In this document: one piece after another, positions 8,244 to 15,117 of the stretch | Numbering within the stretch: the stretch's first letter is position 1 | Layout of the letters: every line of letters starts with the position of its first letter | Assembly: GCA_029259835.1 (NCBI GenBank) | Contig: JAJDEL010000255.1 | Location: 1-16,104, forward strand | From: Planctomicrobium sp. | Lineage (GTDB): Bacteria; Planctomycetota; Planctomycetia; Planctomycetales; Planctomycetaceae | Direction of reading: 5' to 3' | DNA: 16,104 bases | The notes under the pieces: generated by a model | Told to the model about the DNA's origin: nothing | Seen by the model: only the letters and a program-made list of their open reading frames with translations | Databases searched by the model: none | Made by a program: the position numbers and the translations under genes

Positions 8244-9788
8244 TCAGTTTTGTTGTGTCGAAGATGTAGGCTCGGAGAGGCTGACTTCAGTTCCATTTAC
8301 TAAAACAATTTGAACTTCATGTGTTTGATCTTTGACAGTGTGATGAAACTCGGTTGGCGTTGCTACTGATTGGTCGTCGACCTTGGTGATGAATTGTCCG
8401 ACTTGTAGTCCAGCTTGGTCCGCTGGGCTTCCGTTGATGATCTTTGAGATCACCACGCCTTGCGGGAATTCTTTGAGGAATCGGTCTCGGAGGTAGCGCC
8501 GGCGACCAGTTGGATAGTCGACTTCAATTCCACGCCAGCTTGGGAATCGTGAATTCGTCGTCACGATGAGCGCGTCATCATAGATTGGCCACTTTCCGAG
8601 TTTTACTGAAACGGTCCGCAAGCCTTTATCTCGTCGATGGATCAGAAGTTCGACATCTTCACCTGGAGCAATCAGACCGACTTCTCGTACGAGACCCTCA
8701 CTTGTTTCAACGACAAGATCGTTGACTCGAAGAATCATATCTTCACGCTGAAGGCCAGCGATCTCGGCGGGAGAATTTGTTGCGACGCGAGTGATGAGAA
8801 CGGCGGTCGATTGATCAATAGTGAGTCTGAGGTTGGCGAAATCTTCTGGTAAGGATGTTTCCGGACTGATGCCGAGGAAGCCGTATTCGACTTCGTAACC
8901 TTGTCTCAAGTCGTTTATGATTCGCTCGATCCCGGGAGTCATTGGGATTGCGAAGCAACTCTCGGAAGCGTGTCCGTCTGGAACGGCGATTGAAGTGACG
9001 ATGCCGGTAAATTCGCCATCTAAGTTGAGCAGTAGCGTTCCGCTCGTTGGTGTCATCCCGAACAGATCAAGTTCCAGAAGTGTTCCGAGGTCATGCAAAG
9101 ATTTTTCGACGAGGGGGTGAGACGTTCCAGGTGATTGCTTGCGTCCGATGTTTGAAATCAAACTCATCCCAACATTCGCTGATCCGTCTCGGGCAATCAT
9201 CCAGGGATTTCCGACAGCGACCAGTATCGATCCTTTTTGCGGATTCAAATTGCTTGGGAACTTCACCGATTCAATGCGTTGGATGCTCGTTGGGATCTCT
9301 TCAGACGGCACTTGGATGACTGCCAAATCACTTCGTGGGTCAGATGCGATGACTATCGCACGTGCGGTTTCTTTCGAAGTGAAGCGGACGAAGATTCCCG
9401 CTGTCGAAGCGAGATTGCCGGCTCTGGTGATTGGCTCCAGAAGATGGGCATTCGTCAGAATCGTCACTGTCTCTGCGTTCGATTGCAGAATCACTCCGAT
9501 GCCAACTCTGGCTGGAAGTTGACCGCTGGCGGGATTGAAAAGAGCGTCAAACGTTTCCGAAGCTTCAATCTTTTCTTCACTTGCGACTGAAACTGCAATC
9601 GCAACGATGGAGCGTTCGCCAATTTTCCCGACGGCTTGAATACTCTTTTCAAATCGCTTGACCTGTCCGGTCCCAGTGGATTCCTGAGCTTTAAGTTGTT
9701 GTCCAGTGTATATCGCAAGCGCCAGCGCAGCGAGCGAGCAGAGCAGAAACCGACCACTCAGATCCGCACTCGAATAGGACGAAATCAT
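8244..9788 (-). CDS. HtrA/DegP-like trypsin-fold protein with two PDZ domains, atypical active site
   Basis: A 514-residue exported protein. A signal peptide or anchor lies at about 10-34 (FLLCSLAALALAIY). A chymotrypsin-fold domain spans about 45-295, followed by PDZ domains at about 302-398 and 415-503. His115 (LTNAHLL) and Asp154 (DPRSDLAVIQV) of the triad are in place. The serine loop, normally GNSGGPLLNLDG, here reads TPTSGTLLLNLDG. Ser249 is kept, but the glycine two residues before it, which helps form the oxyanion hole, is Pro247, and the following GG is GT. Proteolysis is therefore doubtful, and a chaperone or peptide-binding role is possible. I chose the ATG at 9788 because AAGGTGA lies 7 nt upstream; an in-frame ATG at 9857 has no such site and would put 23 extra residues before the signal peptide. 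It is divergent from the oxidoreductase gene. Confidence 0.85.
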   Translation of the reverse strand: MISSYSSADLSGRFLLCSLAALALAIYTGQQLKAQESTGTGQVKRFEKSIQAVGKIGERSIVAIAVSVASEEKIEASETFDALFNPASGQLPARVGIGVILQSNAETVTILTNAHLLEPITRAGNLASTAGIFVRFTSKETARAIVIASDPRSDLAVIQVPSEEIPTSIQRIESVKFPSNLNPQKGSILVAVGNPWMIARDGSANVGMSLISNIGRKQSPGTSHPLVEKSLHDLGTLLELDLFGMTPTSGTLLLNLDGEFTGIVTSIAVPDGHASESCFAIPMTPGIERIINDLRQGYEVEYGFLGISPETSLPEDFANLRLTIDQSTAVLITRVATNSPAEIAGLQREDMILRVNDLVVETSEGLVREVGLIAPGEDVELLIHRRDKGLRTVSVKLGKWPIYDDALIVTTNSRFPSWRGIEVDYPTGRRRYLRDRFLKEFPQGVVISKIINGSPADQAGLQVGQFITKVDDQSVATPTEFHHTVKDQTHEVQIVLVNGTEVSLSEPTSSTQQN

Positions 9789-9795
9789 GCGAATG

Positions 9796-9802
9796 TCACC
9801 TT
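9796..9802 (-). promoter_or_regulatory. ribosome binding site of the HtrA-like gene
   Basis: On the minus strand this reads AAGGTGA, a good anti-Shine-Dalgarno match, 7 nt before the ATG at 9788. It decides that start over the upstream ATG at 9857. Confidence 0.6.
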
Positions 9803-9890
9803 CACGACTTCGTGACGTTATCGCCGCTAAAGAATCAGAAATTTTTCGCTCGGGCATTTTGCATCAAACACGATAAATACGTTACAGTGT

Positions 9891-9926
9891 TGATCTTCAT
9901 TGATCACGTTTTGCGCACATTGTGTG
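9891..9926. promoter_or_regulatory. inverted repeats in the divergent intergenic region, possible operators
   Basis: TGATC (9891-9895) and GATCA (9902-9906) form an inverted repeat with a 6 nt spacer. CACA (9916-9919) and TGTG (9923-9926) form a second one with a 3 nt spacer. They sit between the divergent HtrA-like and oxidoreductase genes, where a shared regulator could bind. Both arms are short, so chance is possible. Confidence 0.25.
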
Positions 9927-9947
9927 AAATCATACGCGAAATAGTAT
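9920..9947 (+). promoter_or_regulatory. weak sigma-70-like promoter for the oxidoreductase gene
   Basis: TTGTGT (9920-9925) and TAGTAT (9942-9947) are separated by 16 nt and would give a leader of roughly 30 nt. They match consensus at 3 of 6 and 4 of 6 positions, so this is only a suggestion. Confidence 0.2.
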
Positions 9948-9969
9948 CTGAATGACCATCACCTCAATC

Positions 9970-9976
9970 AGGAGAG
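9970..9976 (+). promoter_or_regulatory. ribosome binding site of the oxidoreductase gene
   Basis: AGGAGAG precedes two candidate starts. The distance from AGGAG is 6 nt to the TTG at 9981 and 12 nt to the ATG at 9987. Spacing favours the TTG; codon preference favours the ATG. The protein differs by two residues only. Confidence 0.6.
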
Positions 9977-9986
9977 AACTTTGACA

Positions 9987-11378
9987 ATGCCACAATCGAC
10001 AACACGCCGTGACTTTTTAAAGACTGGGACCCTTGCTGCCGCGGCAGGTGCGACGATGCCATATTGGTTCTCAACGAAGATGAGCTTAGCTCAGGCAGCC
10101 GCGAAAAGCCCGAACGAAAGACTAATCGTAGGTAGCATCGGAACTGGGAGTCGCTGGAATGCGGTCGGACCGGCAGCTTATCGCTACGCCGATTGTGTTG
10201 CTGTTGCTGATGTTGATGCGAATCATGCGGAAGCAGGGAAGAAGAAGGTTCAAGACATTCACAAAAAGGCTGGTCGTCCAACACAAGTCGATGTCTACGA
10301 AGACTACCAGAAAATTCTTGAACGAAACGATGTCGATATCGTGACTATTGTCACGCCAGACCATTGGCATTCGAAAATCGCGATTGAAGCCTTGCAAGCT
10401 GGAAAGGATATTTATTGTGAGAAACCGCTTACGCTTACGATCCACGAAGGCAAGCAGATCATTAAAGTTCTGAATGAAACGAAGCGTGTCTTTCAGGTCG
10501 GGACGCAGCAACGTACAGAAATGGGGCAACGGTTCCTGCAAGCGATTGCGATGATTCGCGATGGTCGCATTGGTGATGTTAAGAAAGTGACTTGTGACAT
10601 TGGTGGTTCTTCCGATAGTGGAGAGATTCCGGTCGCCGAAGTTCCTAAAGGACTGAACTGGGAGAAGTGGCTCGGTCAAGCACCGGAAGTTGATTATCGC
10701 TTCAAGGAAAGTGGTCGCTGGGGTAAGTCTCGATGCCATTATGAATTCCGCTGGTGGTACGAATACTCCGGAGGCAAGATGACTGACTGGGGTGCTCACC
10801 ATGTTGATATTGCTCAGTGGGCAATCGATCAACAAGCCCCTGACCAGGGTCCGGTTTCCGTCGAACCGATCATGAGCGATCATCCAGTGCCATACAAAGA
10901 TGGCATGCCACAGATGGATGACCGCTACAATGCTGCTACGAAGTTTGACGTGAAAGTCATGTTCGTGAACGGAGTGGAATTGCACATTGTGAGTAATTCG
11001 AAAGATGGCAACGGAATTCTCTTCGAAGGCACCAAAGGCCGCTTCCATGTTTCTCGAGGTGCAACGAAAGGCACGCCGTTCAAAGATCTCAAAGAAAATC
11101 CACTACCGGAAGATGCCATCGAAAAACTGTATGGCAGCATGCCGACCAGCCACATGGAAAACTTCATTAACTGCGTCCAGACCCGCGAAAAACCGATCTC
11201 GGATGTCTGGACACATCACAAAGCGATGACGACCTGCCATCTGGCAAACATCGCGATTCGTCTCGACAAAACTCTTGCCTGGGACGCAGTTAAGGAAGAA
11301 GTGACGAACGACGCGACCGCCCGCGCGATGCAACAGCGCGAACAGCGCAAAGGGTATGAGATTAACGTGACTGTGTAG
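9987..11378 (+). CDS. Tat-exported Gfo/Idh/MocA-family oxidoreductase
   Basis: A 463-residue NAD(P)-dependent oxidoreductase of the glucose-fructose oxidoreductase / inositol dehydrogenase family, which acts on sugars or sugar derivatives. The N-terminus holds a twin-arginine export signal ([10 protein letters not shown], residues 5-14) followed by an Ala-rich stretch, so the folded enzyme is predicted to be exported with cofactor bound. The Rossmann fold begins at about residue 46 with [10 protein letters not shown]. The conserved EKP is Glu145-Lys146-Pro147, with Lys146 catalytic. [11 protein letters not shown] at 268-278 is the second-domain motif carrying the likely catalytic His and Asp. 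Length is typical of the Tat-exported planctomycete members. The ATG at 9987 was chosen, with a TTG at 9981 as the alternative. The gene stands alone, divergent from the HtrA-like gene and closed by a terminator. The substrate is unknown. Confidence 0.93.
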   Translation: MPQSTTRRDFLKTGTLAAAAGATMPYWFSTKMSLAQAAAKSPNERLIVGSIGTGSRWNAVGPAAYRYADCVAVADVDANHAEAGKKKVQDIHKKAGRPTQVDVYEDYQKILERNDVDIVTIVTPDHWHSKIAIEALQAGKDIYCEKPLTLTIHEGKQIIKVLNETKRVFQVGTQQRTEMGQRFLQAIAMIRDGRIGDVKKVTCDIGGSSDSGEIPVAEVPKGLNWEKWLGQAPEVDYRFKESGRWGKSRCHYEFRWWYEYSGGKMTDWGAHHVDIAQWAIDQQAPDQGPVSVEPIMSDHPVPYKDGMPQMDDRYNAATKFDVKVMFVNGVELHIVSNSKDGNGILFEGTKGRFHVSRGATKGTPFKDLKENPLPEDAIEKLYGSMPTSHMENFINCVQTREKPISDVWTHHKAMTTCHLANIAIRLDKTLAWDAVKEEVTNDATARAMQQREQRKGYEINVTV

Positions 11379-11403
11379 CGTAGTCCTTCGATTTTCCAAC
11401 ATG

Positions 11404-11441
11404 TCGAGCCGAAACACTTTAAGTGCTTCGGCTCGATTTTT
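11404..11441 (+). terminator. Rho-independent terminator after the oxidoreductase gene
   Basis: A 15-bp stem with a single A/C mismatch (arms 11404-11418 and 11422-11436, GC-rich at the base: TCGAGCCGAA against TTCGGCTCGA), a 3 nt loop and a following run of five T. It lies 25 nt after the stop codon. It should isolate this gene from the SGNH/DUF4159 unit downstream. Confidence 0.88.
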
Positions 11442-11585
11442 GATTGGAGTCGCGATCATTCATTAAGCCGCATCTCGGATTCTGAATTCATCAGTGATCA
11501 GCGGTTTGAGGATGGTCGAAGTCAGCGAGATTCGATATCGTTTAAAGAGTTATGTTTTCTTGAGTGTTGATTGGAAGCCCGGCAA

Positions 11586-12491
11586 ATGCGTCTCTCTCTG
11601 AATTTGATTTTGGTACTAGCTTTGTTCGTTTCGTGGACAGGTGTTTTATCTGCCGACGAATTTTTGCTCAAAGATGGTGAGCGTGTTCTCTTTCTGGGGA
11701 ATACGTTCGTGGAACGGGAGCAGGAATATGGGGAGTGGGAACTGCAACTGACGTTGGCGGCTGGCGAGCGGAAGATTGTCTTCCGGAATCTTGGCTGGAG
11801 CGGAGATACGGTTTGGGCGGAGTCGCGGGGGTTGTTTGATCCTCCGGCAGCTGGGTATCAGCGAACGCTGGAGTTGGTCAGTGAGTTGAAACCGACGACG
11901 ATTATTCTTGGCTATGGGGCGGTTGAGTCTCAGCGTGGGCCTGCGGGTCTCAACGCCTTCAAAGCTCAGTACAAAAAGCTGCGGCAGGATTTAAGCTCGA
12001 CAAAAGCTCGGTTTATGCACCTCTCGCCGCTGCTGATGGAAGCGGCTTCGTTTCCTGTCGACTCAGAAGGTGTGGCGGAGCATGTTGCTGCGGCTAACAA
12101 GGACTTGAACCTCTATGCCGAGGCAATTCGGACTATTTCTGCAGAATCGGGAGAATTATTCATCGATTTCCGCGATGCCCAGCGTAATAGAGGCAGCCAG
12201 ACGAACTGGACGGAGAACGGTGTGCACCTTTCTCAGGCTGGATATCAGGCGACAGCGGCAGTCCTGGTGGATGCGCTTGGTGGAAAAGCCGATAATAGAA
12301 AGCATGAGAAACTCAAAAATGTGATCAAACGAAAGAACGAATTGTTCTTCCATCGCTGGCGGCCGCAAAACTTCACATATTTACTTGGGTTCCGAAAGCA
12401 TGAGCAGGGCAATAATGCAGTCGAAATCGCACAATTCGACCCATTGATCGCTGATCTGGAAACTCAGATTTACAAATTGAAAACAGAGTAG
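11586..12491 (+). CDS. exported SGNH/GDSL-hydrolase-like protein, GNT variant
   Basis: A 301-residue protein with a signal peptide (residues 1 to about 23, core LNLILVLALFVSW). The SGNH fold is recognisable: block I is VLFLGNTFVE in place of the usual GDS; block II is NLGWSGDTV; block III is ILGYGAVES where GxND is expected; block V is TENGVHLSQAGY where DxxH is expected. So the His is kept, but Ser is replaced by Thr, the block III Asn by Val and the block V Asp by Asn. The C-terminal stretch FFHRWRPQNFTYLLGFRKHE, followed by NAVEIAQFDPL, is to my knowledge a recurring planctomycete signature; its function is not known to me. The ATG at 11586 puts the signal peptide first and has GGAAG about 8 nt upstream; the frame also opens at a TTG at 11571. 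The DUF4159 gene follows 27 bp downstream, probably in one transcript. Confidence 0.82.
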   Translation: MRLSLNLILVLALFVSWTGVLSADEFLLKDGERVLFLGNTFVEREQEYGEWELQLTLAAGERKIVFRNLGWSGDTVWAESRGLFDPPAAGYQRTLELVSELKPTTIILGYGAVESQRGPAGLNAFKAQYKKLRQDLSSTKARFMHLSPLLMEAASFPVDSEGVAEHVAAANKDLNLYAEAIRTISAESGELFIDFRDAQRNRGSQTNWTENGVHLSQAGYQATAAVLVDALGGKADNRKHEKLKNVIKRKNELFFHRWRPQNFTYLLGFRKHEQGNNAVEIAQFDPLIADLETQIYKLKTE

Positions 12492-12518
12492 AAACGCCAG
12501 TTGAAAAAGGGTGAAGGC

Positions 12519-14924
12519 ATGACATTGATGAAAAGGAGTTTCATCTTTCTATTGAGCAGCGTGCTTTGCCTATCAGGCGCAGTGGGTCTCTTTGCTCAAG
12601 ACGCTGGAAATGATGATGAGCATCTTCGCCAGTCTGTTCTGGATGCGATTGAACAGGCGCAGAAGTTCTTGATCGAGTCACAAAATGCCGACGGAACTTG
12701 GCCTGGCGAGTCATATGCAGGGTATCCGGAAGGTGTGAATGGCGTAGTGACTTTGGCACTTTTGAATTCTGGTTTGCCACCAGATCATCCGACAGTCGCC
12801 AAGGCTCTGGACCACTTGGAACATCCGCAAACGAGTTCTTCAAAAACGTACGAAATTTCATTGATAATCATGGCTCTCGCGGCAGGGAATCGTGGGCAAG
12901 GTAAGATTGCGAATCTGGCAGCTAAGTTGGAAAACTCGCAACGCAAGGGACCAGACGGAGGAAACTGGGGTTATGCTGGCAGCGGTGGGCTGGGACTTGG
13001 TAGCTGGGATAACAGCAACACGCAGTTTGCTGTTCTCGGTCTGCGGGAAGCGGCACATGCCGGAATTCCGATTGATCGTGAAGTCTGGAAACGAATTCAA
13101 GATCACTTTCTACGGACGCAGCAAGGAAGTCGTCGCGGATCAAGTGGGGCTGGTTGGTCCTATGGCGCGATGGGAAATGCCTATGGAAGTATGACGGTCG
13201 CTGGTTTGGCTTCGCTGATTATTACCCAGGAAATGCTTCAAAATGATGACGATGTCAATGAAAACGGGGAGATCAATTGTTGTGGTTCCGATGAAGAGGA
13301 TGAAGTTCAGGAAGGGATCGATGCCGGAGTGAGATGGCTTGATCGGAATTTGCGGATCGAATCCAACCCAGGCGGAAATGCGGGTTGGCTGCTGTATTAC
13401 CTCTACGGACTTGAACGGGCAGGACGGTTCTCAGGACAACGCTTCTTTGGCGAACGAGACTGGTATCGCGAGGGCGCAGAATTTCTGACCGAGCGTCAAG
13501 ACATTCGCAGCGGACATTGGGTCAGTCGGCTGGAACCGAACCAAGTGACGGGAACGAGTCTGGCACTCTTGTTTTTATCCAAAGGGCTTTCCCCTGTCCT
13601 GGTGAACAAACTGAGATATGGCCCCCGCGATCCGCGGTCAGGCAAGGTGTCAAACAATGAATGGAACAAACATCCGCGAGATGTGAACAACCTGACGTCG
13701 TACATCTCGAAGCAAGAAAAATGGCCCAAGCTGCTCACCTGGCAAGTCGTTGACTTACGAACGGCCGCAAACGGAGAGGGCGTTGCCGCTTTGCTGCAAA
13801 GCCCTGTTCAATTGATGAGCGGTTCAGACCGTCCAGACTCAATTCAGGGTCGCGAACTGGAACTCTTGCGTAAATACCTCACTCAAGGTGGATTCATTTT
13901 CGCCGTGAACAACTGCGACAGTACAGAGTTTGATGCTGGCTTCCGCGAACTCGTTCGTAGGCTATTTGATGGACAGCATCGATTAGCGAAACTTCCACCA
14001 ACACACGATGTCTACCGCAGCGAGTTTGGCTTTGAGGAAGGTGCGGAACCAGAATTATGGGGTGTCGACTTTGGTTGCCGCACGGCAATTATTTATTCAC
14101 CGTACGACCATGCTTGTCGTTGGAATAAATGGACATTGAGCGATTCTGAAAAACGCTTACCAAACGTAAAAACTCAGATTGACAAATCATTGAAACTGGG
14201 AACAAACGTCATTGCCTACGCGACTGGACGTGAACTTCACGATAAATTGAAGAGTCCGAAGGTTCTCTCCGATGGAGACACGAAACAGATGAGTCGGGGT
14301 CGGCTCACGATTGCTCGACTGCGACATACCGGTGGCTGGGATACGGCGCCGAATGCGCTCAATCGCTTGCAGACTGCCTTGGAAACGGTCGGAATCGAAG
14401 CAGCCCGGCAAACGCCGAACTTGCCAGCAAATGATCCGGCAATTTTTGATTATCCACTGATCTACATGCACGGTCGCAAGAATTTCCAATTGAGCGATGA
14501 AGAACTCGCCGGACTGGGGAAATACTTGTCGCACGGTGGATATCTCTTTGCCGATGCTTGTTGCGGTGCGGACCAATTCGATGAGAGCTTTCGAAAGATG
14601 ATCGATCAGGTCTTGGGTGAAAAATTGAAGCGAATCCCGATTGATCACGAAATCTACAAAATGGCGGTCGGGTACGACGTGCGTCGCGTGAAGCGCCGGA
14701 TTCCCGCTCAAGGAGCGAACGCATCGAGCATCGACACAAAGGAATCGGTCGGAGAACCGATTCTCGAAGGGATCAAAGTCAACGGAAAATACATTGTCGT
14801 TTACAGCAAATACGATTTGAGCTGCGCTTTGGAACGGCAGGCGACGACTGCCTGTGCTGGCTATCAGAGTTTGGATGCAGCAAAAATCGGCGTGAACTTG
14901 GTTCTGTACGGGCTGTTTCAGTAA
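12519..14924 (+). CDS. exported protein: terpenoid-cyclase-like helical region plus two DUF4159 domains
   Basis: An 801-residue protein. Residues 1 to about 27 form a signal peptide (FIFLLSSVLCLSGAVGLFAQ). Residues about 35-360 resemble the prenyltransferase / squalene-cyclase alpha-alpha toroid, with repeated signatures QNADGTWPG, GPDGGNWGYA, GAGWSYGA and RSGHWV. An acidic insert at about 242-263 (NDDDVNENGE, then CC at 254-255) interrupts it. Two DUF4159-type domains follow at about 405-575 and 594-801. They align with each other: KYLTQGGFIFAVNNC with KYLSHGGYLFADACC, EFDAGFRELV with QFDESFRKMI, and IIYSPYDHAC with VVYSKYDLSC. I see no cyclase DxDD catalytic motif, so enzymatic cyclisation is not supported. 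The ATG at 12519 was chosen, with GGGTGA just upstream; 12528 is the alternative. It lies 27 bp after the SGNH gene, a likely two-gene operon. Function is unknown. Confidence 0.85.
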   Translation: MTLMKRSFIFLLSSVLCLSGAVGLFAQDAGNDDEHLRQSVLDAIEQAQKFLIESQNADGTWPGESYAGYPEGVNGVVTLALLNSGLPPDHPTVAKALDHLEHPQTSSSKTYEISLIIMALAAGNRGQGKIANLAAKLENSQRKGPDGGNWGYAGSGGLGLGSWDNSNTQFAVLGLREAAHAGIPIDREVWKRIQDHFLRTQQGSRRGSSGAGWSYGAMGNAYGSMTVAGLASLIITQEMLQNDDDVNENGEINCCGSDEEDEVQEGIDAGVRWLDRNLRIESNPGGNAGWLLYYLYGLERAGRFSGQRFFGERDWYREGAEFLTERQDIRSGHWVSRLEPNQVTGTSLALLFLSKGLSPVLVNKLRYGPRDPRSGKVSNNEWNKHPRDVNNLTSYISKQEKWPKLLTWQVVDLRTAANGEGVAALLQSPVQLMSGSDRPDSIQGRELELLRKYLTQGGFIFAVNNCDSTEFDAGFRELVRRLFDGQHRLAKLPPTHDVYRSEFGFEEGAEPELWGVDFGCRTAIIYSPYDHACRWNKWTLSDSEKRLPNVKTQIDKSLKLGTNVIAYATGRELHDKLKSPKVLSDGDTKQMSRGRLTIARLRHTGGWDTAPNALNRLQTALETVGIEAARQTPNLPANDPAIFDYPLIYMHGRKNFQLSDEELAGLGKYLSHGGYLFADACCGADQFDESFRKMIDQVLGEKLKRIPIDHEIYKMAVGYDVRRVKRRIPAQGANASSIDTKESVGEPILEGIKVNGKYIVVYSKYDLSCALERQATTACAGYQSLDAAKIGVNLVLYGLFQ

Positions 14925-15015
14925 CCACTCTCGATCACGATGAACTGATGCTGCGATGAACTTCTCTGCCTGCTATCATTCGAGATGAAGGTCCGTTTGA
15001 AGACGCAGTTTCGTC

Positions 15016-15035
15016 CCTCACCCCCCAGGGAGAGG
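15016..15035. repeat. small imperfect hairpin upstream of fwdA
   Basis: CCTC-A-CCC and GGG-A-GAGG pair around a 4 nt loop with one A/A mismatch. No T-run follows, so a terminator for the DUF4159 gene is not supported. It resembles the GC-rich dispersed palindromes common between bacterial genes. The rest of the 193 bp gap shows no clear promoter. Confidence 0.35.
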
Positions 15036-15117
15036 TGACTAAAATTGGTGTTTGTGATGACTTTATGAGTTTTTAAACAGGGTCTAACAAAACAAAGTTC
15101 CAGCAGACAGAGTTGAT

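Noticed and set aside
10122..11048. 308-codon minus-strand frame.
   Set aside because: It lies wholly inside the Gfo/Idh/MocA gene on the opposite strand and has no domain resemblance.
12546..13600. Active squalene or terpene cyclase.
   Set aside because: The repeats fit the helical barrel, but no DxDD or other catalytic acid motif is seen, and the protein has a signal peptide and DUF4159 domains instead of the usual cyclase layout.
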